Assembly (NCBI GenBank): GCA_035574295.1
Contig: DATLYX010000059.1
Coordinates: 6,487 to 70,486 of the forward strand
Length of the DNA stretch: 64,000 nucleotides
Direction: 5' to 3'
Source: PNAI01 sp035574295
Lineage (GTDB): Bacteria; Pseudomonadota; Alphaproteobacteria; Rhizobiales; Xanthobacteraceae
The stretch's first letter is position 1. Each line of letters begins with the position of its first letter. This document shows positions 10,501 through 17,388 of this stretch, one piece after another. Both the position numbers and the translations under genes were made by a program. The notes under the pieces were generated by a model that saw only the letters and a list, made by a program, of their open reading frames with translations, did not search any database and was not told the DNA's origin.

Positions 10501-10986
10501 CGCGAGCGGCTGCTTGCGTCCTTTGCGGTGGTCAACGGCCATTTCCAGCGGCTGTTCACGCAACTGTTCGGCGGCGGCTCCGCCGAGCTGCAATTGATCG
10601 AGCACGAGGATCCGCTGGAGGCGGGGCTTGAGATTTTCGCCAAACCGCCAGGAAAGAAGCCGGCCACCCTTTCGCTGCTCTCTGGCGGCGAGCAGGCGCT
10701 GACGGCGCTGGCGCTGATCTTCGCCGTGTTTCTCACCAACCCGGCACCGATCTGCGTGCTGGACGAGGTGGACGCCCCGCTCGACGACCACAACGTGGAG
10801 CGGTTCTGCGACCTGCTCGACGAGATGACGCGCTCCACCGACACGCGCTTTGTCATCATCACCCACAACCCGATCACTATGGCGCGCATGAACCGGCTGT
10901 TCGGCGTGACCATGGCCGAACGCGGAGTCTCGCAGCTCGTGTCCGTGGATCTCGAAGGCGCAGTGAAAATGCGCGAGGCGAGCTGA
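7537..10986 (+). CDS. smc: Chromosome segregation protein SMC
   Basis: This 1149-residue SMC ATPase organises and condenses newly replicated origins, with ScpA/ScpB as usual partners (not in the window). The N-terminal ATPase half holds Walker A GPNGCGKSN (31-39). The C-terminal half holds the ABC signature LSGGEQALTALAL (around S1049) and Walker B CVLDEVDAPLDD (D1076 and E1077). Between them run two long Ala/Arg/Glu-rich coiled coils (about 170-500 and 630-1000) flanking a short hinge at about 505-620 (MWPPVMDSITVEKGYELALG ... GDDLDAP). The compact hinge and the order DsbA-smc are usual in Rhizobiales. The ATG is preceded by no strong ribosome-binding site. Confidence 0.97.
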   Translation: MKLTRLRLIGFKSFVEPTDFLIEPGLTGVVGPNGCGKSNLVEALRWVMGETSHKSMRAAEMDDVIFSGTNTRPARNTAEVAIRIDNSRRQAPSQYNEYDTIDVARRIEREKGSTYRINGQEVRARDVMMLFADASTGARSPALVHQGRIGEIIQAKPEQRRRVLEEAAGISGLHARRHEAELRLKAAEQNLLRVEDVVKQLAAQIDALKRQARQAIRYRTVSAEVRKAEAILFHLRWVGAKTEIAEAERAKDLSVRAVADATLAQTESGKGREAAGAKIPALRENEARAAAALQRLIIARETLENEEARARERIAELERRLKQLEEDTVRERALVADAEAALKRLAEEEERLAQGTQAAAERRKDVDERVVAADAAVTAVEARFSELTSALADLAARRRELEGAVREQTERLERIDRELGNIGAGLAAAQGGRPDVAALTQALAEAQAAVTEAEKAALAAEAAHAAARDRYETSRGPLAEAEQNLQRLETETKTLMKLLAVESKNMWPPVMDSITVEKGYELALGAALGDDLDAPTDRTAPMHWMGAAIDPNDPPLPESVEPLGKHVKAPPELARSLAQIGVVARADGPKLAAKLKSGQRLVSREGDLWRWDGYVAAAHAPTGAAQRLAQRSRLADIDAEIKVARAEVETRRQAMMTARADVVAAAAAEAEARLRWRERQREADAARELHAAAEREIGRHAARISALSEAQTRLAALREEAIMGIREAEQALASLTSSAGLEAQLAEVRSEIDEKRTRLAEVRAEAQALAREIEIAERRLAAITEERAAWAGRKDGALAQIATIETRIAEAKTERATLVDAPQVFAEKRRALIDQIEKADAERRAAADRLAEAESVLADADRAMRAALEALGAAREEAARAEERLESAKRRLADIAHEIKDRLEVTPEEVAALAGLGEGDALPDLTTVENDLERLRRDRERLGAVNLRAEQELREVEEQHGKLTAERDDLVEAIKRLRLGIQNLNREARERLLASFAVVNGHFQRLFTQLFGGGSAELQLIEHEDPLEAGLEIFAKPPGKKPATLSLLSGGEQALTALALIFAVFLTNPAPICVLDEVDAPLDDHNVERFCDLLDEMTRSTDTRFVIITHNPITMARMNRLFGVTMAERGVSQLVSVDLEGAVKMREAS

Positions 10987-11177
10987 CCGCCGCCGACGTC
11001 ATTTCGCAGCGCGCGAACACCGCGAGCCCCTAAATTCATCATTGCAAGACCGAGCCGCGCGGGCTCACCCGGCTTCGGGTTTCGACGGACACCCGGAAAT
11101 GCCACGATAGGCCCTGTGAGACGACCTCGATAATGCGCTAGGCTCGGCCGGGTCAAAAACCTTGGGAGCGCCACACC

Positions 11178-11741
11178 ATGTCCACGACCAGTTGGATCAT
11201 TCTCGGAATCATCGCAGCGTTGGTGCTGTGGATCATCATGATCTACAACCGGCTCGTCACCATGCGGCAGCGGGTCAATCAGGCGTTCGCCGACATCGAC
11301 GTTCAGCTCAAGCAGCGGCACGACCTGATCCCCAATCTGGTCGAGACGGTAAAGGGCTATGCGGCGCATGAGCGGGGGACGCTCGACGCGGTGATCAAGG
11401 CGCGGCAGACCGCCATGGCGGCGCCGGGGCTCGACCAGAAAGTCGCCGCCGAAAACATGCTGACCGGCGCCTTGCGGCAACTGTTCGCGCTGGCGGAAGC
11501 CTATCCGGACCTGAAGGCCAACCAAAATTTCCAGCAACTGCAGCTCGACCTGAGCGACATCGAGAACAAGCTCGCCGCGGCGCGGCGCTTCTTCAACAAC
11601 GCGGTGCAGGAATACAATTCCGGCATCCAGCAGTTTCCCGCCGTGCTGTTTGCCGGCGCGCTCGGCTTTCCGCCGCACACGTTCTTCGACGTCGGCGATG
11701 CGCGGCCGCAGCTCGAACAGGTGCCGCAGGTCAAGTTCTGA
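11178..11741 (+). CDS. LemA-family membrane protein
   Basis: The product is 187 residues: one N-terminal membrane helix (WIILGIIAALVLWIIMIY, about 6-23) followed by a long helical domain with the family signature VNQAFADIDVQLKQRHDLIPNLV and, near the end, YNSGIQQFPAVLFAG. LemA proteins are widespread, of unclear biochemical role, and often paired with M48 peptidases or TPM-domain proteins. The M48 gene follows after 41 bp in the same direction, so the two probably form an operon. GGGAGC lies upstream of the ATG. Confidence 0.92.
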   Translation: MSTTSWIILGIIAALVLWIIMIYNRLVTMRQRVNQAFADIDVQLKQRHDLIPNLVETVKGYAAHERGTLDAVIKARQTAMAAPGLDQKVAAENMLTGALRQLFALAEAYPDLKANQNFQQLQLDLSDIENKLAAARRFFNNAVQEYNSGIQQFPAVLFAGALGFPPHTFFDVGDARPQLEQVPQVKF

Positions 11742-11782
11742 CGTCCGGCCTTCCGGTCGGCTGACTTCGAGAGTCGCGCATC

Positions 11783-12877
11783 ATGGCCGCCTATGGACTC
11801 TACACCCACATTCAGTCCAACAGGCGGCGGTCGATCTTTCTGCTGGTTGGGCTGTTCTTCCTGGTTTATCTGATGACCTTTGCCGGGGCGCTTGCCGGCG
11901 AGGCGCTCGTGGTCGATGCGCCGCTCGACTATCTGTTGCGCGCGGCCTGGCGCGATCTTCTCATCGCCGCGCCTTGGGTGACGATCGCCACGGCGATCTG
12001 GATCGTCATCGCCTACTACTTCCACCAGTCGATGATCGACGCCATCACCGGCGGCCGCGAGGTCACGCGCGCCGAGGAGCCGCGGCTGTACAATCTGTTG
12101 GAAAATCTTTGCATCTCGCGCGGCATCACCATGCCGAAGCTGAAGATCATGGACAGCGAGGCGCTCAATGCCTTCGCCACGGGGCTGAACGAAAAGCAGT
12201 ATTCGATCACGGTCACTTCGGGACTGCTGCGCGCGCTCAACGACGCCGAGCTGGAAGCCGTGCTTGCGCATGAGCTCACCCACATCCGCAACGGTGACGT
12301 GCGCATGCTGGTGATCGCGGTCATCGTCGTCGGTGTCATCTCGTTTTTCGCCGAGCTGTTCTTCCGTATCTTCTTCCGGACCGGGGGGCGAATCACCCGC
12401 TCATCGTCATCCGGCGACCGCAAAGGCGGCGGTGCGGCGATCCTGATCGCGGTCGTGCTGATCGCGCTCGCGTGGCTGTTGTCCATCGTGGTGCGGTTTG
12501 CGCTGTCGCGGTCGCGCGAGTTTCTGGCCGACGCAGGAGCGGTCGAGCTCACCAAGAATCCGGACGCCATGATCATGGCTCTGCGCAAGATCGAGGGCCG
12601 CGGCGAGCTTGAGGGCGCCACCTCGGCGGTGATGGAGATGTGCGTGGACAACCCGCGGTCGGGATTCGCCGACCTGTTCGCAACCCACCCCTCGATCGAG
12701 CGGCGGGTGGAGGCGCTGGTGAAATTCGCGGGCGGCCGCGACCCGGGGCCGCTCGCCTTGCCGCCGCAGCAGGAGGGGCCGAGCGCGGAGGGCTATGCGT
12801 CGCAGGCCGCAGCGTCGGAGGAGGCCGCGCACGGCACTCCGGTCCTCGGCCCATGGGGCCCCAGGCCACCGAATTGA
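11783..12877 (+). CDS. M48-family (HtpX-like) membrane zinc metalloprotease
   Basis: This 364-residue membrane protease has two N-terminal transmembrane helices (about 18-38 and 60-80), the zinc motif HELTH (H163, E164, H167) in VLAHELTHIRNGD, and the downstream third ligand region REFLADAGAVELT. HtpX-type enzymes degrade damaged membrane proteins. A further pair of hydrophobic segments lies between the zinc motif and the Glu ligand. The C-terminal 50 residues are Pro/Gly/Ser-rich and probably disordered. Pairing with lemA is a common arrangement and suggests joint envelope quality control. Confidence 0.92.
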   Translation: MAAYGLYTHIQSNRRRSIFLLVGLFFLVYLMTFAGALAGEALVVDAPLDYLLRAAWRDLLIAAPWVTIATAIWIVIAYYFHQSMIDAITGGREVTRAEEPRLYNLLENLCISRGITMPKLKIMDSEALNAFATGLNEKQYSITVTSGLLRALNDAELEAVLAHELTHIRNGDVRMLVIAVIVVGVISFFAELFFRIFFRTGGRITRSSSSGDRKGGGAAILIAVVLIALAWLLSIVVRFALSRSREFLADAGAVELTKNPDAMIMALRKIEGRGELEGATSAVMEMCVDNPRSGFADLFATHPSIERRVEALVKFAGGRDPGPLALPPQQEGPSAEGYASQAAASEEAAHGTPVLGPWGPRPPN

Positions 12878-12950
12878 CAATGTTTTTCCGGGGGCAAGAC
12901 CGCACTGGATTGGGGATAAACCGGGGTCGATGAGGTCCCCGCTTAGTGCA

Positions 12951-12966
12951 AGAACGAAATCGTTCT
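12951..12966. promoter_or_regulatory. Perfect palindrome upstream of the ParA-like pair
   Basis: AGAACGA-AA-TCGTTCT is a 7-bp inverted repeat with a 2-bp spacer. It lies 54 bp upstream of the first ParA-like gene, in a good position for an operator. It is not a canonical alphaproteobacterial LexA box, which is the direct repeat GTTC-N7-GTTC. The regulator is unknown. Confidence 0.4.
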
Positions 12967-13019
12967 GCCATGTTCCGCTGTGAAAAAAGCTGTGCTGGCA
13001 TTCATGCGAGGACGATCCC

Positions 13020-13769
13020 ATGGCTAAGCCGGTTGTGATCCTGGTGGGCGCAGACAAAGGCGGCGTCGGCAAGACAATGGTGGCGCGCGCGCTGCTCGAC
13101 TATTTCCTCGCCCACAATGTTCCCACGCGCGCCTTCGACACCGAAGCGCCGAAGGGCACCCTGAGCCGGTTCCACCCTGACATCACCGACATCGTCGATG
13201 TCACCTCCACCGCCGACCAGATGAAGGTGTTCGACACGCTCGCCGCCACGGACGTGACCGTGATCGACGTGCGCGCAGGCCTGCTATCGGCCACGCTGCG
13301 CATGCTGCGGGACATCGGATTTCTCGAAACCGCGAAAAAGAACCAGATCGGCTTTGCGATGTTCCATATCCTCGGGCCGTCGATCGCCTCGCTGGAAGAA
13401 ATCGGCGAGACCGCCAATTTCGTGAGCGACGCGCACTACTTCCTGGTCAAGAATTTCATCAACAACACGACTTTCTTCGAATGGGATCCGGCGACCTACA
13501 ACAACTACTTCAAGCGGATCAAAGGCGCCCAGGAGATCACTGTCCCAAAACTGAACGAAATGGCCTGCGAGCAGGTGGAGCTCGCCTCGGTTTCGTTCGT
13601 GTCGTTCGTCGCGAACAAAGGTCCGGGCGGCGCGCCAGCGTCCTATTCATTCGTGCTGCGCGGCTATGTGCGGCACTGGCTCGGCATGGTGTGGGCGGAG
13701 TTCGACCGCGCCCGGGTGATGGACGTGGTCAGCCCCGACCTCCAGCGGAGGGTCGCCGCCCGCTCGTAG
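13020..13769 (+). CDS. ParA/MinD-superfamily P-loop ATPase, function unknown
   Basis: This 249-residue ATPase has the deviant Walker A motif ADKGGVGKTM (residues 11-20) with the signature lysine of the ParA/MinD/ArsA superfamily. A switch-I-like FDTEAPKGTLSRF and a Walker-B-like VTVIDVRAG follow. The conserved DIGF (about 100) and QMKVFDTL elements recur in the next gene, so the two are paralogues. GAGGACG precedes the ATG at 13020. There is no parB partner or parS-like repeat, and it is too divergent to call a partition protein. Plasmid TraL-like P-loop proteins are another possible relative. Confidence 0.75.
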   Translation: MAKPVVILVGADKGGVGKTMVARALLDYFLAHNVPTRAFDTEAPKGTLSRFHPDITDIVDVTSTADQMKVFDTLAATDVTVIDVRAGLLSATLRMLRDIGFLETAKKNQIGFAMFHILGPSIASLEEIGETANFVSDAHYFLVKNFINNTTFFEWDPATYNNYFKRIKGAQEITVPKLNEMACEQVELASVSFVSFVANKGPGGAPASYSFVLRGYVRHWLGMVWAEFDRARVMDVVSPDLQRRVAARS

Positions 13770-13895
13770 CTCCTGGGCATCGTGGCGGCGTTTGCGGCGC
13801 CACCGCCATAATGCCGCCGACAATCATCGCATGCTTTGCCGGCGAGACGGTCCGCACCGCCGGCGGGCGTAAGGGACCGGCCGGGCGACGATGTG

Positions 13896-14600
13896 ATGGA
13901 ACGCCGTACTCTTGTGTTCGTCGTGTGCTCGCCACTGCCGCGCGTCGGCAAGACGCTGCTGGCGCGCCTGCTGATGGAGTTCTTTCTTGCCGACGGACGG
14001 CCGGTGGCCGCGTTCGACCTCAACCCCGACGATTGCGCCTTGGCCGAGCAGCGGCCCGATCACACCACGATTGCGCACGTCGAGGATACCAAGGCGCAGA
14101 TGGCCTTGTTCGATCGGCTAGTGGTGGCGGACGAGGTCACCAAGGTGGTGGACCTCGGGGACCGCTGCTTCGACCGGTTCTTTGCAGTGATGGCGGACAT
14201 CGGCTTTGCATCGGAAGCACCCCGCCGCGGCGTCGTGCCGGTGATGCTGTTCATCGCCGATGCCGACCGGCGCTCGTTGCAGGCCTATGCGGCGCTGCAG
14301 GCACGCTTTCCGGGATTGACCATCGCGCCGGTGCTGAACGCCGGCGCATCGGACGCACGTTTCCGCAACGAGCTCCGCGCAAGGTTTGCGGTGACGCCGC
14401 TGCAGATCCCGTTCCTGTCGCCGGCGGCCAAGGCGCTCGCGGCGCAGTTCGGGTACTCGCCGGGCATCGGCGGCGGTCGCTCGGCGCATGCCGCAAACGA
14501 GCTGCAAGCGTGGAAACGCAAGCTGTTCCTGCAATTCCGCGAGTTCGAGCTGCGCTTGCTGCTGGAGGAGCTAAAACCCGCACTGCAGTTGCGCGCGTAG
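13896..14600 (+). CDS. Diverged ParA-like paralogue with degenerate P-loop
   Basis: The 234-residue product (ATG at 13896) is a paralogue of the preceding gene: LVFVVCSPLPRVGKTLLARL aligns with its Walker A, and it shares TKAQMALFDRL and MADIGF elements. The P-loop keeps VGKT, but the signature Lys and the two Gly are replaced (KGG to LPR), so ATP hydrolysis may be altered or lost while nucleotide binding could persist. The C-terminus is helical (KRKLFLQFREFELRLLLEELKP). It lies 126 bp after the first copy, in the same direction. Start sites up to 13836 are possible but lack support. Confidence 0.7.
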   Translation: MERRTLVFVVCSPLPRVGKTLLARLLMEFFLADGRPVAAFDLNPDDCALAEQRPDHTTIAHVEDTKAQMALFDRLVVADEVTKVVDLGDRCFDRFFAVMADIGFASEAPRRGVVPVMLFIADADRRSLQAYAALQARFPGLTIAPVLNAGASDARFRNELRARFAVTPLQIPFLSPAAKALAAQFGYSPGIGGGRSAHAANELQAWKRKLFLQFREFELRLLLEELKPALQLRA

Positions 14601-14629
14601 GGGGCGGCAGGAGCGTATCAGTTCGTTTT

Positions 14630-14812
14630 CTAACCGCCCTGGCTCATGCACCGGCCCATGCATTGGCTCTCGCAATTGGCTTTGATATTGGCCGTGGCGC
14701 AGCGCTTCTGGCACAAATTATAACATTTCTGCTGCTGCTGCTGCTGTGCGTAAGTCGGAACGGGTACGGCCAAAAAGCCGAATGCAATGGCGATTGCGAC
14801 TGCTTTCGACAT
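14630..14812 (-). CDS. Short secreted Cys-rich protein with poly-Gln run
   Basis: This is a 60-residue preprotein. The ATG at 14812 has a strong AGGAGGAGCAGG ribosome-binding site. A signal peptide (MSKAVAIAIAFGFLAVPVPTYA) is followed by six glutamines coded by CAG repeats, then two C-X3-C-X3-C clusters (CYNLCQKRC and CESQCMGRC) separated by eight residues. The even spacing suggests a two-helix disulfide-bonded hairpin or a metal site. It converges on the ParA-like pair with a 29 bp gap. No known family is recognised; small Cys-rich exported proteins of this kind are common but uncharacterised in Rhizobiales. Confidence 0.7.
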   Translation of the reverse strand: MSKAVAIAIAFGFLAVPVPTYAQQQQQQKCYNLCQKRCATANIKANCESQCMGRCMSQGG

Positions 14813-14992
14813 CCTGCTCCTCCTGAAGATAGCTGCTGATATGGCGAGCCGGAATGTCATGCGGGCACTCGCTCCCGTCCCGACCCGAAGCGACCCTGTC
14901 ACGCTAACAAGACCGGGGCGGGAAGCAGCGCAGCAATCGGAGGGCCCGGCTGCGGCATTCCGCCGCGGCCGGTAATGCGCCGGGCCGAAGGA

Positions 14993-15541
14993 TCAGTGCC
15001 CTTCGAAGGAAATGAGCGTGCGCACCGGCACGTCGAGCTTGCGCAATTTCGCGGCGCCGCCGAGATCCGGCAGATCGATGATGAAGCAGGCGGCAAGCAC
15101 GTTGGCGCCCATCTGCCGCAGGAGTTTTACGGCGCCCTCCGCGGTGCCGCCGGTGGCAATCAAATCGTCCACGAGAATGACGCGCTCGCCGGGCTCCACC
15201 GCATCCTTGTGCATCTCCATCTCGTCGATGCCGTATTCGAGCGAATAGGCGATACGCACGGTGGTGTGCGGCAGCTTGCCCTTCTTGCGGATCGGAACGA
15301 ATCCGGCGGAGACCTGATGCGCCACCGCGCCGCCGAGAATGAAGCCGCGCGCCTCGATGCCGGCGACCTTGTCGATTTTCATGCCGGCCCAGGGCTGTAC
15401 CAGCTCGTCCACGGCGCGCCGGAAGGCGCGCGCGTTGCCCAGCAGCGTGGTGATGTCGCGGAACATGATCCCGGGCTTCGGATAGTCGGGGATGGTGCGA
15501 ATGACGGCGCGCAGATCGGTTTCCAGTGCGGGGACAGTCAT
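14993..15541 (-). CDS. apt: Adenine phosphoribosyltransferase
   Basis: The 182-residue enzyme converts adenine and PRPP to AMP in purine salvage. The PRPP-binding motif VILVDDLIATGGTA (about 120-133) and the N-terminal IPDYPKPGIMFRDITTLL, diagnostic for Apt, are both present. It sits downstream of the MTA phosphorylase gene, which releases adenine from methylthioadenosine. The two therefore form a short adenine-recovery pathway on the same strand, 103 bp apart. Confidence 0.96.
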   Translation of the reverse strand: MTVPALETDLRAVIRTIPDYPKPGIMFRDITTLLGNARAFRRAVDELVQPWAGMKIDKVAGIEARGFILGGAVAHQVSAGFVPIRKKGKLPHTTVRIAYSLEYGIDEMEMHKDAVEPGERVILVDDLIATGGTAEGAVKLLRQMGANVLAACFIIDLPDLGGAAKLRKLDVPVRTLISFEGH

Positions 15542-15612
15542 GGCTGGCTTCCACGGCGTTTGCCGGACACAATTCGGCAGGGCATCTTCTAAAGATGGAT
15601 GGGCAGGTCAAC

Positions 15613-15630
15613 CCCGGACGAGAATCCGGG
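15613..15630. repeat. Small hairpin between mtnP and apt
   Basis: CCCGGA-CGAGAA-TCCGGG is a 6-bp perfect stem with a 6-base loop, in the 103 bp gap between two co-directional genes. No T-run follows, so it is not a clear terminator; it may be a palindromic-repeat remnant. Confidence 0.35.
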
Positions 15631-15644
15631 CACAGACACGCTGG

Positions 15645-16520
15645 TTATTGCTTCAGCACCCGACCCGCTACGGCGTCAAGCTTCTTCAACAGCTCCGGGT
15701 CGCGCGCTTCGGGCGCGGTGATGATGGCGTTATCGAGCGCACGGTCGGAGCCGATCGGGCACGGTTCGTGCTCGCGGGGAAAATCGCGGGCAAGCCGCGC
15801 CACCAGGCGCTTGGCCTTCTCGGCATTGGCGGTGAGCACCTTGATCACGTCCTGCACGGTGACCGCGTCGTGGTCGGGGTGCCAGCAGTCGTAGTCGGTG
15901 ACCATGGCGACGGTGGCGTAGCAGAGCTCGGCCTCGCGGGCCAGCTTGGCCTCCGGCATATTGGTCATGCCGATCACCGAATAGCCGAGGCCCTTGTAAG
16001 TCAGGCTTTCTGCGAGGGTGGAAAACTGCGGACCCTCGATGCAGACGTATATGCCGCTCGGTGCGATGCGGATACCCTCCGCTTCCGCGGCCGCGGCAAT
16101 GTGCATGCGCAGGCGCGGCGAGACCGGATGCGCCATCGAAACATGCGCGACGAGGCCGGTGCCGAAGAACGAACTGGCACGCCGGTGGGTGCGGTCCACG
16201 AACTGATCGACCAGCACGAAAGTGCCGGGCGAAAGCTCCTCCTTGAAGGAACCGCAGGCCGACAGCGACACGAGATCGGTCACGCCTGCGCGCTTGAGCA
16301 CGTCGATGTTGGCCCGGTAGTTGATGTCAGAGGGCGCGATACGGTGGCCTTTGTCGTGCCGCGACAAAAACACCACCGGCAGACCGGACATCTCACCGAT
16401 GCGCAGCGGCCCGGATGGTTCACCCCAGGGGCTCTTGATGCGCTCCTCGCGCACATTGGCAAGACCCGGCAGATCGTAGATGCCGGAGCCGCCAATGATG
16501 CCGAGCACGGATCTGGTCAT
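15645..16520 (-). CDS. mtnP: S-methyl-5'-thioadenosine phosphorylase
   Basis: The 291-residue enzyme cleaves 5'-methylthioadenosine with phosphate to adenine and methylthioribose-1-phosphate. It belongs to the PNP/MTAP family: LGIIGGSGIYDLPGL at the N-terminus, VFLSRHDKGHRIAPSDINYRANI, YVCIEGPQFSTLAES and VIGMTNMPEAKLAREAELCYA with the nucleoside-binding Met/Asn and phosphate-site residues. Purine nucleoside phosphorylases have a different motif at the base-binding site; the TNMPEAKLAREAELCYA form fits MTAP. It feeds adenine to Apt encoded just downstream. Confidence 0.93.
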   Translation of the reverse strand: MTRSVLGIIGGSGIYDLPGLANVREERIKSPWGEPSGPLRIGEMSGLPVVFLSRHDKGHRIAPSDINYRANIDVLKRAGVTDLVSLSACGSFKEELSPGTFVLVDQFVDRTHRRASSFFGTGLVAHVSMAHPVSPRLRMHIAAAAEAEGIRIAPSGIYVCIEGPQFSTLAESLTYKGLGYSVIGMTNMPEAKLAREAELCYATVAMVTDYDCWHPDHDAVTVQDVIKVLTANAEKAKRLVARLARDFPREHEPCPIGSDRALDNAIITAPEARDPELLKKLDAVAGRVLKQ

Positions 16521-16555
16521 GCGGCTGCCGCGTCAGCCCGTTGCGATGAAAAATT

Positions 16556-17371
16556 CTACGCGGGCACCTTCACGTTCGACCATACTCTCTTCTTGGTGAA
16601 GTAGAGCAGGCCGGCGAACACGATCAAAAACACCATCACCTGCAGACCGATGCGCTTGCGTGCCACCAGATGCGGCTCGGCGGCCCACATCAGGAAGGCG
16701 GCGACGTCCCTGGCATATTGCTCCGGGGAGGTCGGCGTGCCGTCGTCGTAGGTCACGGCGTTGGTGTAAAGCTGCATCGGCTTGGGCATCGAGGTGGCAA
16801 AGCCGGGGAAATACTTGTTGTAGTAAAGGCCTTGCGCAATCGTCACCCCCTGCGGCGGCTTGTCTTCGAAGCCGGTGAGGTAGGCGACCATGTAATCGAC
16901 GCCCTGTTCCTGGTATTGCGTGATGGCGTCAAACACGAACCACGGGAAGCCGCGCTCGTAAGTGCGCGCCTTGGCGATGACCGAAAGATCGGGCGGCGTT
17001 CCAGTGGGGAAGCGCGGAGCGGGGGGAAACCGGTCCGCGGGGCGGCCCGGCCGCTCGAACATCTCGCCCTGCTCGTTCGGCCCGTCCTTGATCTGATATT
17101 CGCTGGCGATCTGCCGCACCTGCGCCTCGGTATAGCCGAGCGCACCCGGCTCGCCCAGATTGCGGAACGACACCAGCGAGAGGCTGTGGCAGGTGGCACA
17201 GACCTCGCGATAGACCTTGAATCCGCGCTGCAACTGCGCCTGATCGTAGACGCCGAACGGGCCCCAGAAGGACCACTTCTGCCGCGGCGGAGGCGGAGCG
17301 TCCGCCGCAAGGCCCGCCGCCGGGCCGAGCAAGGTAAGAGCGAGGAACGCGGCAAGGATCTTGTGCAGCAT
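16556..17371 (-). CDS. petC: Cytochrome c1 of the bc1 complex
   Basis: This 271-residue membrane-anchored c-type cytochrome passes electrons from the Rieske protein to cytochrome c. It has a signal peptide, the haem motif CATCH (C58, C61, H62), the axial Met in ATSMPKPM and a C-terminal membrane anchor (GLQVMVFLIVFAGLLYF). The ATG at 17371 is preceded by GAGGGGAGGGG, so I prefer it to an ATG at 17392. It follows petB by 17 bp. In Bradyrhizobium petB and petC are fused into fbcH; here they are separate, and cytochrome c1 keeps its own signal peptide. Confidence 0.95.
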   Translation of the reverse strand: MLHKILAAFLALTLLGPAAGLAADAPPPPRQKWSFWGPFGVYDQAQLQRGFKVYREVCATCHSLSLVSFRNLGEPGALGYTEAQVRQIASEYQIKDGPNEQGEMFERPGRPADRFPPAPRFPTGTPPDLSVIAKARTYERGFPWFVFDAITQYQEQGVDYMVAYLTGFEDKPPQGVTIAQGLYYNKYFPGFATSMPKPMQLYTNAVTYDDGTPTSPEQYARDVAAFLMWAAEPHLVARKRIGLQVMVFLIVFAGLLYFTKKRVWSNVKVPA

Positions 17372-17388
17372 CGGCCCCTCCCCTCGCC

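Noticed and set aside
7954..10866. A 970-codon open frame antisense to smc
   Set aside because: It is a shadow of the GC-rich, coiled-coil smc codon usage. It has no family features, no ribosome-binding site, and its composition (Arg, Leu, His, Gly rich) is typical of an antisense frame.
10038..11678. A 546-codon minus-strand frame spanning the smc end and lemA
   Set aside because: It crosses two well-supported genes and an intergenic gap and shows only Ser/Arg-rich shadow composition.
12874..12920. A sigma-70 promoter with TTGACA overlapping the M48 stop codon
   Set aside because: No acceptable -10 hexamer is found at 16-18 bp, so the hexamer is probably chance.
12951..12975. A LexA (SOS) box
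   Set aside because: The alphaproteobacterial LexA box is GTTC-N7-GTTC; here the direct GTTC copies are separated by six bases, and the palindrome has a different spacing.
13020..13769. A chromosome or plasmid partition parA
   Set aside because: There is no parB, no parS-like repeats and no replication genes, and the paralogue next door has a degenerate P-loop.
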